58,978 nucleotides of DNA from an uncultured Oscillospiraceae bacterium (lineage in GTDB: Bacteria; Bacillota; Clostridia; Oscillospirales; Oscillospiraceae): positions 1-58,978 of the forward strand of contig CAKTQR010000013.1 of NCBI GenBank assembly GCA_934597175.1, written 5' to 3'. The translations under genes and the position numbers were made by a program. The notes under the pieces are model-generated. The model was not told the DNA's origin, ran no database searches, and saw only the letters and a program-made list of their open reading frames with translations. This document shows positions 26,199 to 34,735 of this stretch, in pieces. How positions within the stretch are numbered: the first letter of the stretch is position 1; every line of letters starts with the position of its first letter.

Positions 26199-26507
26199 AG
26201 AAAGGGTGATACCGATGTACAAGTAAGAAAGTCCTCAGAGATCGGATGAGCCGACAGTGAGGACAGATGCCGAAGTCAGAATATCGACAGGACAAAAACA
26301 CCCAGCCTATTCCGCTTATGGAAACGACCACAGAGTCGACAATATTGTTCTTCCCGTGTTTAACTTGTGTCCGATGACCGGCGGCATCATAGTCTGACGA
26401 AAGAGAGGTAACCAATGATGTTAGATACTAAGAATTCAATGAAATGACCCTTGACTGCTTTAGAAACGGTGTAAAGAAACCGTGCGGTCAAGGGTCATTT
26501 CTTTTTT
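26199..26507 (+). ncRNA. Structured non-coding RNA of about 300 nt, class not identified
   Basis: No protein-like frame, but many nested stems. GTCCTCA (26231-26237) with TGAGGAC (26258-26264), containing TCGG/CCGA. GTCAGA (26275-26280) with TCTGAC (26393-26398), enclosing GGACA (26290)/TGTCC (26368), AAACAC (26296)/GTGTTT (26356), the small hairpins TTCC/GGAA and CGAC/GTCG, and GATG/CATC at 26373-26388. It ends in a strong terminator. I compared it from memory with tmRNA, RNase P, SRP RNA, 6S RNA and T-boxes and none fits. The raiA RNA class, known from Firmicutes, is a possibility I cannot confirm. Ends are estimated from the promoter and terminator. Confidence 0.72.
26442..26507 (+). terminator. 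Terminator of the structured RNA
   Basis: AAATGACCCTTGAC (26442-26455) pairs with GTCAAGGGTCATTT (26487-26500), with an inner ACGGT/ACCGT stem, followed by CTTTTTT (26501-26507). Strong intrinsic terminator with no upstream reading frame, which supports an RNA gene. Confidence 0.85.
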
Positions 26508-26519
26508 AAGCTGCCGGAA

Positions 26520-26736
26520 GCCGAGCACCTATCGTCTGTCAGTGTGCCCTTTCGGTGCTTTTCGCCTTTTTTCGTCTTGCCGGGCACAAAGCCCGCCCGC
26601 ACCAAAAGAAAGCCGAAAATCCCTCGAAAAACACTACTGACAGATGCTACGCAGTTTTGCCGGAAAGGGCTCTGGCGCAACATGAGTAAATATCCAGCCG
26701 TCAAAACCGATAGTTGTTCGGCTCCCGCCAACTTAT
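26520..26736. repeat. Dispersed 216-bp intergenic repeat, copy 1
   Basis: Nearly identical over its whole length to 56380-56595, including CTATCGTCTGTC near the start, CCGGGCACAAAGCCCG (itself a hairpin) and AAATCCCTCGAAAAACACTA. CTGTCAG near the left edge is inverted as CTGACAG after ACACTA (about 26636-26643), so it can fold. It has no transposase and no convincing coding frame. Three short direct repeats of CTTATGCG follow at 26731-26773, in front of and into the comM stop. Confidence 0.85.
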
Positions 26737-26766
26737 GCGTTAGCTTATGCGTCGGCTTCCGCCAGC

Positions 26767-28290
26767 TTATGCGTTGTTTTCTCTAAAATCGTAGGTGCGG
26801 TACTGTATTGCTTCGGCGATGTGGGTCGCTTCGATGGTCTCCGAGCCTTCGAGGTCGGCTATCGTTCTTGCCACTCGCAGTATGCGGTCGTAGCTGCGGG
26901 CGGTCAGACCCATGCGGTCAAACGCCTGATGCATGAGCGCCTCGCACTCGGGCGTGAGCACGCAGTAGCGATTCAGCGCCTTTGTGTCCATATTTGCATT
27001 TGAATTTATATCGGTATCTTTGAAGCGTTCCTGCTGCGCCTTTCGTGCGGCATCGACACGCTTTTTTATTTCCGCCGAGGACTCTGCTGGAGCACGGTTT
27101 TTAAGCTCCTCGTACTCAAGCGCCGGGGCTTCGACGATGATATCTATTCTGTCAAGCAGCGGCCCGGATATGCGGTTATGATAGCTGCGCACCTCGTTTG
27201 CCGAGCAGCGGCAGCGCCCCGACGGGTGGCCGTACCAGCCGCATTTGCAGGGATTCATTGCACAGACGAGCATGAAATTGCTCGGATATGTAGCGCTTCC
27301 GGCAACTCGTGAGACGGTGACCTCGCCATCCTCCAAAGGCTGGCGCAGCACCTCCAAAACATCCTTGCGGAACTCGGGAAACTCGTCAAGGAACAAAACT
27401 CCGTTGTGCGCAAGGCTTATCTCGCCCGGTTTCGGCGTTGCCCCGCCGCCGGACATGGCAGCCGGCGACACGGTGTGGTGCGGAGCACGAAACGGGCGCT
27501 GGGCGATGATGGGGTTAGACTTGCCGGTGAGCCCGGCGACGGAATAAATCTCCGTGCACTTGAGCATCTCCTCACGGGTCATGTCGGGCAGAATACCGGG
27601 CAGGCGCTTGCTCATCATGCTTTTACCCGCTCCGGGAGGGCCGACGAGCAGGATATTGTGCCCGCCTGCGGCGGCGATCTCCATAGCTCGCTTGACATTT
27701 TCCTGTCCCTTGACATCGGAAAAGTCGGGGTAGCTGATATCGCTTTTGCTTATCTCGCCCTGCGGCAGGGGCTTTATCTCAAACTCGCCTCGCAGATGAG
27801 CGATGAGATCCGGCACATTTTTCACCGGGTACACGCTCACGCCCTCGGCATAGGCGGCCTCCTGGGCGTTGTCGGCAGGGACGAACAGGTGCTTTATGCC
27901 CTCCCTCGCTGCGCAAAGCGCCATGGGAAGCGCACCGTTAACCGGGCGCACTTCGCCCGTGAGCGCAAGCTCGCCGAAAAAGGCGCAGTCGGCCTTGGGC
28001 TGCTTTATCGTACCGGTGGCGGCAAGGATACCGAGCATTATCGGCAGGTCGTAAACCGTACCTGCTTTTTTCGTGTCCGCCGGAGCGAGGTTTACCGTAA
28101 CACGGCTGACGGGGAACTTAAAGCCGTTGCACTTTATGGCAGCCCGGACACGCTCCCGAGCCTCCTTGACGGCGGCATCGGGCAGCCCCACGATATCAAA
28201 ATTAAAAAGTCCGTTTGAAACGAAGCTCTCGACCGTGACGGCATAGCCGCCTATGCCCTTCACGCCGAGGGAATTTATCGTCGCTAACAT
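26767..28290 (-). CDS. comM: ComM/YifB-family Mg chelatase-like AAA+ ATPase
   Basis: A 507-residue protein with an N-terminal Lon-protease-like fold domain, an AAA+ core with Walker A GPPGAGKSMM and Walker B GVLFLDEFPEF, and a C-terminal Mg chelatase domain with a zinc-like CNPCKCGWYG region. ComM is a helicase that promotes branch migration in natural transformation; Clostridial members are less studied. The start has only a weak GTGAGAG upstream. Confidence 0.95.
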   Translation of the reverse strand: MLATINSLGVKGIGGYAVTVESFVSNGLFNFDIVGLPDAAVKEARERVRAAIKCNGFKFPVSRVTVNLAPADTKKAGTVYDLPIMLGILAATGTIKQPKADCAFFGELALTGEVRPVNGALPMALCAAREGIKHLFVPADNAQEAAYAEGVSVYPVKNVPDLIAHLRGEFEIKPLPQGEISKSDISYPDFSDVKGQENVKRAMEIAAAGGHNILLVGPPGAGKSMMSKRLPGILPDMTREEMLKCTEIYSVAGLTGKSNPIIAQRPFRAPHHTVSPAAMSGGGATPKPGEISLAHNGVLFLDEFPEFRKDVLEVLRQPLEDGEVTVSRVAGSATYPSNFMLVCAMNPCKCGWYGHPSGRCRCSANEVRSYHNRISGPLLDRIDIIVEAPALEYEELKNRAPAESSAEIKKRVDAARKAQQERFKDTDINSNANMDTKALNRYCVLTPECEALMHQAFDRMGLTARSYDRILRVARTIADLEGSETIEATHIAEAIQYRTYDFRENNA

Positions 28291-28308
28291 ACTCTACTCT
28301 CACTTGTA

Positions 28309-28336
28309 AAAAGGGCTGTGGACACCACAGCCCTTT
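28309..28336 (-). terminator. Terminator after aspS
   Basis: AAAAGGGCTGTGG (28309-28321), loop ACA, CCACAGCCCTTT (28325-28336), with a T run on the minus strand. It separates aspS from comM. Confidence 0.8.
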
Positions 28337-28342
28337 GATTTT

Positions 28343-30124
28343 TTATTCCTCGGTCTCGCCGACAAGTGCGATGTGCAGCTCGTCAAGCTGCTTCTGCTCG
28401 ACGACCGACGGTGCGCCCATCATGACATCCTGTGCGTTCTTGTTCATCGGGAACGGGATTATCTCGCGGATAGACTCCTCGCCTGCCAGCAGCATGACCA
28501 TGCGGTCAACGCCCGGGGCGATACCGGCATGGGGAGGTGCGCCGTAGCAAAATGCATTGTACATTGCGGGGAACTTCGCCTTGACATCGTCCTCACCCAG
28601 GCGCACGAGCTCGAACGCCTTTATCATTATCTCGGGGTCGTGGTTACGCACTGCGCCCGAGGACAGCTCAACACCGTTGCAGACAAGGTCGTACTGATAT
28701 GCGGTGATGCTCAGGGGGTCGATCTCACCCGTTTCGGCCTTTTCAAGGACCTCAAGGCCGCCGTTGGGCATGGAGAACGGGTTGTGGCAGAACTCAAGCT
28801 CGCCGGACTCCTCGCCGATCTCGTACATGGGGAAGTCGACTATCCAGCAGAACTCGTAGCGCTCCTTATCCATATGACCGGGCACTGCGTTGCCGAGCAT
28901 TTTGCGCATAACGCCTGCGGTTTTCTGGGCGACGAGCTTCTTGCCCGCCGTCACGCCGACAAGGCAGCCGGGCTTGAGATGCAGCGCATCGACGACAGCC
29001 TGCTTTCTGTCCTGCAAAAACTTTGCGACGCCGCCGGCAAGCTCGCCGTTTTCGTCGACCTTGAACCAGTAGGGCTTAACGCCCGCCTGCACCTCGACCT
29101 CGGTGCACAGCTTATCGATATTCTTGCGGGTCATGTCGCAGTCGGTGACCACGATGGCCTTGACGGTGTTGCCCTCGGCGAAGGGCGGGAACTCCGTACC
29201 GGAAACGAGCTCGGTTATATCCTCAACGATGAGGTCAATACGCAGATCGGGCTTATCCGAGCCGTACTTTTCCATCGATTCGTTGAAGCCGATGCGCTTA
29301 AAGGGTGCTTCGGAGGCGATATCATACTTGCCATACTTTGCGAAAATGGGCGGCAGGACATCCTCAATGACGGCGAAAACATCGTTCTGGTCGGCAAAGG
29401 ACATCTCCATATCCAGCTGATAAAACTCGCCGGGGGAGCGGTCGCCTCGTGCGTCCTCATCACGGAAGCAGGGGGCTATCTGGAAGTAGCGGTCAAAGCC
29501 GGAGGTCATGAGCAGCTGCTTAAACTGCTGCGGTGCCTGCGGCAGAGCATAAAACTTGCCCGGGTGCTTTCTTGCCGGGACAAGGTAGTCTCTTGCACCC
29601 TCGGGGCTGGAGGCGGTGAGGATGGGGGTGGTTATCTCAAGAAAATTATGCTCCATCATCGCCTTGCGCAGTGCCGCAACAACATTGCAGCGCAGGATGA
29701 TGTTCTGCTTGACTGCGGGATTTCTCAGGTCAAGGTAGCGGTACTTGAGGCGGGCGGTCTCGTCGGCCTCACGGCTGCGGTTTATCTCAAACGGCAGCTC
29801 ATTGTAGCGGCAGCGGCCGAGCACCTCTATCTTCTCGGGCACGACCTCGACATCGCCGGTGGCCTGTTTGGGATTCTTGCTGTCACGCTCACGGACGACA
29901 CCCTCGACGGAAATTGTGCTTTCCTTATTGATGCCCTTTACGACCTTCATCATGTCCTCGGTCTCGACGACGACCTGGGTAGTTCCGTAAAAATCACGGA
30001 CGACGACGAAAGCAAAGTTCTGGCCGACCTCACGGACATTCTCCATCCAGCCGACGATCTTGACCTTCTGACCTACATGCTCCAGGCGGAGCTCATTGCA
30101 GGTATGTGTACGGGACTGTGTCAT
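28343..30124 (-). CDS. aspS: Aspartyl-tRNA synthetase
   Basis: A 593-residue class IIb synthetase of the bacterial type: N-terminal OB-fold anticodon-binding domain (about 1-105), class II motifs including FRDEDARGDRSPGEFYQLD, the bacterial GAD insertion domain (about 300-410), and the motif 3 end GVDRMVMLL. It charges tRNA-Asp, possibly also tRNA-Asn if the genome has GatCAB. Two bp after hisS in one operon. Confidence 0.98.
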   Translation of the reverse strand: MTQSRTHTCNELRLEHVGQKVKIVGWMENVREVGQNFAFVVVRDFYGTTQVVVETEDMMKVVKGINKESTISVEGVVRERDSKNPKQATGDVEVVPEKIEVLGRCRYNELPFEINRSREADETARLKYRYLDLRNPAVKQNIILRCNVVAALRKAMMEHNFLEITTPILTASSPEGARDYLVPARKHPGKFYALPQAPQQFKQLLMTSGFDRYFQIAPCFRDEDARGDRSPGEFYQLDMEMSFADQNDVFAVIEDVLPPIFAKYGKYDIASEAPFKRIGFNESMEKYGSDKPDLRIDLIVEDITELVSGTEFPPFAEGNTVKAIVVTDCDMTRKNIDKLCTEVEVQAGVKPYWFKVDENGELAGGVAKFLQDRKQAVVDALHLKPGCLVGVTAGKKLVAQKTAGVMRKMLGNAVPGHMDKERYEFCWIVDFPMYEIGEESGELEFCHNPFSMPNGGLEVLEKAETGEIDPLSITAYQYDLVCNGVELSSGAVRNHDPEIMIKAFELVRLGEDDVKAKFPAMYNAFCYGAPPHAGIAPGVDRMVMLLAGEESIREIIPFPMNKNAQDVMMGAPSVVEQKQLDELHIALVGETEE

Positions 30125-30126
30125 AA

Positions 30127-31491
30127 TTAACCCTCCTTGATGACCGCAATGTGTGCACGGCGGTCGATTTCAGCTTTGATAAGTGCCGCAGCGTCGGGAA
30201 CGGGCAGCTTGACCTGCTCGCCGCTGAGCATATTCTTCACGGCAACGACATTTGCCGCCATCTCATCCTCGCCGATGAAAACGACAAATGGGATGCCGAG
30301 CTTGTCGGCATAGCTCATTTTTGCCTTGAACTTTTTCTTCTCGCAGTATAGCTGCGTGCGGATGCCGGCGTCACGGAACGCCGTTGCTGCGGCTATCGAG
30401 CAACCCAGCTCCTCGGTCATGGGGATGACCAGCACATCGGCAGGAGCGGAGACGACCTCGTCGGACAAAAGCCCCTGCTCATTGAGAACATAGAAAAGTC
30501 TTGTAAGACCTATCGAAATGCCGACGCCGGGCAGCGGCTTGTCGGTATAGTACTCCGCCAGATTATCGTATCTGCCGCCGGAGCAGACAGAGCCTATCTC
30601 GGGGTGCTCGGTCATCTCGGTCTCATACACCGTGCCGGTGTAATAATCAAGGCCACGGGCGATCGACAGGTCGATCGCGAAGTTTTCCTCCGGAATGCCG
30701 AAGTCTGCAAGGTACTTGGTGACGGTCTTGAGCTCCTCAAGGCCCTGGTCGAACACCTCGTCCATGCCCTTGTAGCGCTCAAGTCCGGTCAAAACCTGCT
30801 CGATGCTGCCGGACATTGCCATAAAGTCCATGACATCGTCGGCCTTGTGGGAGAACATGTGCAGCTCGTCCATGAGTATCTGGCGCACCTTGTTAGGGCC
30901 TATCTTGTCGAGCTTGTCGACCGTGCGCATTATCTCGCCGGCCTTCTCCTCCATGCCCGCAAGCCGGTAAAAGCCGTTTAATACCTTGCGGTTATTGACC
31001 TTTATCTTGAACTTCTTTAGACCGAGCTCGGTGAAGGTGCGGTAAATTATCGCCGGTATCTCGGCTTCGTTTATGATATCGAGCTTGCCGTCGCCGATGA
31101 TATCGATATCGGCCTGATAAAACTCACGGAATCTGCCACGCTGGGCACGCTCGCCACGGTAGACCTTGCCGATCTGATAGCGGCGGAACGGGAAGGTCAG
31201 GCTGCCGTAGTTTGCGGCAACATACTTTGCGAGCGGCACGGTGAGGTCAAAGCGCAGCGCAAGGTCGGAGTCGCCCTTTGTGAAGCGGTATATCTGCTTT
31301 TCGGTCTCGCCGCCGCCCTTTGCAAGCAGCACCTCGGCAGACTCTATCGCCGGAGTGTCCAGCGGCGTGAAGCCGTACACGCCGTAGCAGCGGCGCAGCG
31401 TTTCCATCATCTTCTCCATCTTGACCTGCGGGGCGGGCAGCAGCTCCATAAAGCCCGACAGGGTGCGGGGTTGAACTTTCGCCATTTTCAT
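30127..31491 (-). CDS. hisS: Histidyl-tRNA synthetase
   Basis: A 454-residue class II synthetase. Motif 2 (YRGERAQRGRFREFYQADID) and the histidine-A signature (IARGLDYYTGTVYE) are clear, with a C-terminal anticodon-binding domain. Length is slightly above the typical 420-430. The ATG at 31491 is only 3 nt from GAGAGG, while the ATG at 31485 is 9 nt away, so the start may be two codons later. The hisS-aspS pair is the usual Firmicute arrangement. No T-box elements precede it. Confidence 0.97.
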   Translation of the reverse strand: MKMAKVQPRTLSGFMELLPAPQVKMEKMMETLRRCYGVYGFTPLDTPAIESAEVLLAKGGGETEKQIYRFTKGDSDLALRFDLTVPLAKYVAANYGSLTFPFRRYQIGKVYRGERAQRGRFREFYQADIDIIGDGKLDIINEAEIPAIIYRTFTELGLKKFKIKVNNRKVLNGFYRLAGMEEKAGEIMRTVDKLDKIGPNKVRQILMDELHMFSHKADDVMDFMAMSGSIEQVLTGLERYKGMDEVFDQGLEELKTVTKYLADFGIPEENFAIDLSIARGLDYYTGTVYETEMTEHPEIGSVCSGGRYDNLAEYYTDKPLPGVGISIGLTRLFYVLNEQGLLSDEVVSAPADVLVIPMTEELGCSIAAATAFRDAGIRTQLYCEKKKFKAKMSYADKLGIPFVVFIGEDEMAANVVAVKNMLSGEQVKLPVPDAAALIKAEIDRRAHIAVIKEG

Positions 31492-31515
31492 ATTCCTCTC
31501 AACTTATCAACTCAA

Positions 31516-31547
31516 ATGCTGTTATCCCGAAAACGGAATAACAGCAT
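31516..31547 (-). terminator. Hairpin between mgsA and hisS
   Basis: ATGCTGTTAT (31516-31525) and ATAACAGCAT (31538-31547) with an inner CCG/CGG. Followed on the minus strand by a short TTTGAG only, so termination may be partial and leave mgsA-hisS readthrough. Confidence 0.55.
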
Positions 31548-31565
31548 CCGTGTAATTTTTTGCTT

Positions 31566-31970
31566 TTACTTCCTCTTGGGGTTAACGATATTTCGCCAGT
31601 CGAGGTCGCCCCGGCGCAATCCCTGCACGAGCACCTCAGCCGTTGCGGCATTGGTGGCAAAGGGTATCTGATACTGGTCGCACAGGCGCTCTATCTTATT
31701 GATATCGTCAAAGCCCGTGGGGTTGGACGGGTCGCAGAAGAACAAAACAAGGTCTATCTCGTTATATGCGATCCTTGCGCCTATCTGCTGAGCGCCGCCC
31801 TGATCGGCGTGCATGTACAGCGTCACGGGAAGTCCCGTTGCCTCGGACACGAGCTTGCCGGTGGTATTTGTTGCACAAACGGAGTGCTCGGCTAAAATAC
31901 CGCAATAGGCTATACAGAACTGTACCATCAATTCCTTTTTTCTGTCGTGTGCCATCAGTGCAATATTCAT
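31566..31970 (-). CDS. mgsA: Methylglyoxal synthase
   Basis: A 134-residue protein with MgsA features: IALMAHDRKK start, TNTTGKL phosphate-binding loop, GGAQQIGARI, and FFCDPSNP with the catalytic Asp. It converts dihydroxyacetone phosphate to methylglyoxal, a bypass that recycles phosphate when sugar phosphates build up. It has its own promoter and CGGAGGAC ribosome binding site. Confidence 0.97.
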   Translation of the reverse strand: MNIALMAHDRKKELMVQFCIAYCGILAEHSVCATNTTGKLVSEATGLPVTLYMHADQGGAQQIGARIAYNEIDLVLFFCDPSNPTGFDDINKIERLCDQYQIPFATNAATAEVLVQGLRRGDLDWRNIVNPKRK

Positions 31971-32008
31971 ACTTGTCCTCCGTCCCTAAAAAATCATTTC
32001 ATTGATAC

Positions 32009-32037
32009 ATTATAAACAATTATTTGCTGCGTTTCAA
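32009..32037 (-). promoter_or_regulatory. Sigma-A promoter of mgsA
   Basis: Minus strand TTGAAA (32037-32032), 17 nt, TATAAT (32014-32009). Two copies of the direct repeat AAAAAATCATTTCA flank it (31988-32001 and 32049-32062). Confidence 0.8.
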
Positions 32038-32054
32038 TGCCTTTCGGCAAAAAA

Positions 32055-34223
32055 TCATTTCAAAAGCGAACCCTCGGTCTCCGTTACATCGCTTGCGCCC
32101 TTGATGCTGAAGTAGGTCTCCAGAATACTGCGGGCAACGGGGGCGCACCTTGAGCCGGACTGGCCACGCTCGATGACGACGGCGATGGCTATCTCGGGGT
32201 CTTCGACGGGTGCAAAGCAGATGAAGATACCGTCGTTTGTGATGTTCTCGCCCTTCTGCGCCGTACCGGTCTTACAGGCGACGGTCGAGGCGCTGTAGTC
32301 ATAGAATGTTGCGTATGCCGAGCCGTCGGGGTGCTTTGCAACGAGCTCCATGCCCTTGTGAACGGCGTCCCAGTTGTACTGCTCGGTGGTGACGGCGCTC
32401 AGCACCTCGTCGGTACGCTGCATTATCTTCTCGGAGTAGTCGTAGCTGCGGACCTCCTTGAGGATGGACGCCGAGTGGCGCTGGCCCTTGTTTGCGATGG
32501 CGGCACAGTATTCGGCAAGCTGAAGTGGGGTGAAGATGCTGTCTGCCTGACCGATGGCGGCCTGAAGCGTATCGCCGACGACCCATTCCGTGCCTGCGTA
32601 GTCATAGTGGTTTGCCCTGTTGGACATGTTGCCGGTCTCCTCGTATATCTCGATGCCGGTGCTCTCGCCGAGGCCGAACTGCCTTGCGTATTTCTCCAGC
32701 TTATCGATGCCGAGGTTGTTGCCGACGGTGTAGAAAAAGATGTTGCACGAATCTCGCAGAGCCTCGGTGACATTGTCAAAGCCGTGGGTCAGGTGTGAGG
32801 CGTATATCCAGCACTGGGGCGTGTAGCCCTGGGCGGCGTACTTGGTGTAAACGCCGGTACACTCGATGCGGGTGCTGGTGCTGATGGTCTTTTCGGTAAG
32901 GCCCGCTATCGCCGTGCAGGGCTTGAAGGTCGAGCCCGGGGCGTATGTGCCCTGAAGTGCACGGTTAAACAGGGGCGAATACTTCGCCGTGAGCAGCTTC
33001 GAGTAATTTTCGAGCATCGTCGAGGCATTGTAGGTCGGCCAGCTTGCGATGGCAAGCGGCTCGCCGCTCTTGACATCGACGACGACCACGCCTGCGCCGG
33101 TTATCTCGTCATCGATCTTGTCCTCCTCGGTCTGCCCGTCGGGGGTCGGTGTCGGAGTCGGCGTAGGTGTCGGGGTGACCTCATCGTCCTTTTTATCGTC
33201 GCCGAGAAGATCCTCGGTTATATCGTAGCCTCGCTCGGCACGCAGAGCGTTGACCGTGGTCGCCAACGCACGCTCGGCCGCCTCCTGCAGGGCAATGTCT
33301 ATCGTCAGATACACATTGTTGCCCGGCTGCGGCTCGGTGGTATAGGTCTTTGAGATTATCGTGCCGTCGGCGGCGCTTGTGACCTGCACCTTGCCGTTTG
33401 TTCCGTGCAGGTACTTTTCAAAGGCGTACTCAACGCCGGATTTACCGACCTTGGCATCGCCCGAGTAGCCCAGCTCCGAGTATTTTTCATACTCCGAGTC
33501 GTTCATAAGTCCCACATAGCCGAGGATATGTGCGGCATAGGTGGTGTTGTAGCCTCGCACAAAGGTCTCCTTGACATCGACGCCGAGCATGTTATTCTCA
33601 CGGATGATGCTTATGAGCTTCATGTCCGCATCCTGCACGAGCGTATAGTCCGAGGTATTTATAAGGTATCGGACATTGACGGCGTAGCGGATGCCGGCGA
33701 TTATCCTCGCCTCCTCGGCGGAGTAGTTGCTGTCTATCTTATACCTTGTGCGCATGCTCGACAGAAGCTCGACCGCCGTTGCGTTTTCGTCGACCTTGTT
33801 GGTCTTCATATACGCCTGCAAACGAGCCTTGTCGGTATCGGATATCTCGGTATACTCAAACGGCGGCTCGGTGGTTATCGGAAGCTCGTCGATATAGTCC
33901 TCGCCATACTCACGGATAAGCTTAACGAGCTTGAGTATCGTTGCGTTCGAGTCGACGCTGTCATCCGACGGGAACAGCTCGCTTTCGTTTATGGTAAGGT
34001 CGTAGCTTGACTTGTTGGACACGATAACACGGCCGTAGCGGTCGAGGATATTGCCTCTTGCCGCAACTACGGTCGAGGTCGTGACCTGCTGGTTGCGGCT
34101 TTCCTTGTAGTACGCCTCGCCCTCGATTATCTGCAATCTGTACAGAAAAACGAGGTACACAACGAGCAGCACCGCAAACACCGCCGCAAGAGCTATCAAT
34201 CTGTCTTTTTTAATAGTATTCAT
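32055..34223 (-). CDS. mrdA: Penicillin-binding protein 2 (elongasome transpeptidase)
   Basis: A 722-residue class B PBP: one N-terminal membrane span (about 9-29), the pedestal/dimerisation domain, then a transpeptidase with SxxK at S431-K434 (STFK), SCN (492-494) and KTG in CKTGTAQ. It cross-links peptidoglycan during rod elongation with RodA and MreCD. The region just before the transpeptidase carries a proline-threonine repeat (350-361, alternating PT), not usual in PBP2, between two acidic stretches. Last gene of the shape operon, 5 bp after mreD. Confidence 0.96.
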   Translation of the reverse strand: MNTIKKDRLIALAAVFAVLLVVYLVFLYRLQIIEGEAYYKESRNQQVTTSTVVAARGNILDRYGRVIVSNKSSYDLTINESELFPSDDSVDSNATILKLVKLIREYGEDYIDELPITTEPPFEYTEISDTDKARLQAYMKTNKVDENATAVELLSSMRTRYKIDSNYSAEEARIIAGIRYAVNVRYLINTSDYTLVQDADMKLISIIRENNMLGVDVKETFVRGYNTTYAAHILGYVGLMNDSEYEKYSELGYSGDAKVGKSGVEYAFEKYLHGTNGKVQVTSAADGTIISKTYTTEPQPGNNVYLTIDIALQEAAERALATTVNALRAERGYDITEDLLGDDKKDDEVTPTPTPTPTPTPDGQTEEDKIDDEITGAGVVVVDVKSGEPLAIASWPTYNASTMLENYSKLLTAKYSPLFNRALQGTYAPGSTFKPCTAIAGLTEKTISTSTRIECTGVYTKYAAQGYTPQCWIYASHLTHGFDNVTEALRDSCNIFFYTVGNNLGIDKLEKYARQFGLGESTGIEIYEETGNMSNRANHYDYAGTEWVVGDTLQAAIGQADSIFTPLQLAEYCAAIANKGQRHSASILKEVRSYDYSEKIMQRTDEVLSAVTTEQYNWDAVHKGMELVAKHPDGSAYATFYDYSASTVACKTGTAQKGENITNDGIFICFAPVEDPEIAIAVVIERGQSGSRCAPVARSILETYFSIKGASDVTETEGSLLK

Positions 34224-34228
34224 AAGGT

Positions 34229-34735
34229 TTATCTGGTCTCTTTATGATTTCTGAACGGAAGATATAATAACGCTATCGGGATTATGGAAAGGGCCGTCTG
34301 CAAAAGCGCCGTGATGATGCCCTGCAAAAGCTCCGCCCCGCCGAAGATGACGGCGTTCAGATACTGCACAAGGCTCGTCAGCAGCACCGCAACAGTGCCC
34401 ATGACTATGAACACCAGAAAGCTCTTGTTTATATAAAACTCCGAGGCAAAGCCCGCTCCGAAGCCGATAAGCGCAAAGACTATCGTGTACATAAATGTGC
34501 TCTCGGTGTAGCTCATATCGGTGATAAGCCCGAGGCATATCCCGAATACCGCACCACGCACGCCGCCGAGAAACATCCCTGCGGCAACGGCGGCGGCCGG
34601 GAGCACGAAGCCCTTGACGCCGAAGATGCTCAGACGAGAGAACAGCAGGCCCTGCAGCAGCATTGCAATCAGAAGATATACCGCATATTCCAGGAATACA
34701 CGCATTTTTTTAAAGTCTATCAGTCTGTTTAACAA
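34229..34735 (-). CDS. mreD: Rod shape-determining protein MreD
   Basis: A 168-residue protein with five to six membrane spans and the MreD pattern AAGMFLGGVRGAVFGICLGL then ITDM. It bridges MreC and PBP2. The TTG at 34735 directly follows the mreC stop and is preceded by GGTGGAG. An ATG ten codons later (34705) has no ribosome binding site, so TTG is my choice. Confidence 0.92.
   Translation of the reverse strand: MLNRLIDFKKMRVFLEYAVYLLIAMLLQGLLFSRLSIFGVKGFVLPAAAVAAGMFLGGVRGAVFGICLGLITDMSYTESTFMYTIVFALIGFGAGFASEFYINKSFLVFIVMGTVAVLLTSLVQYLNAVIFGGAELLQGIITALLQTALSIIPIALLYLPFRNHKETR

Noticed and set aside
26191..26415. Minus-strand 74-codon frame over the structured RNA
   Set aside because: It reads through the RNA stems, has no ribosome binding site and lies against the direction of the promoter and terminator.
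26544..26786. Short plus-strand frame inside the dispersed repeat, also found at 56403-56930
   Set aside because: Both lie within repeat copies, run out of the repeat into unrelated sequence and lack ribosome binding sites.
28373..30130. 585-codon plus-strand frame opposite aspS
   Set aside because: Shadow frame; aspS is unambiguous.
28343..31565. T-box or other tRNA-sensing leader for hisS-aspS
   Set aside because: The leader before hisS is short and contains only a simple hairpin; no specifier loop or antiterminator motif is visible.
32031..32060. GCC-GAAA-GGC hairpin after PBP2 as a terminator
   Set aside because: Short stem and Ts on the wrong side; I do not call it.
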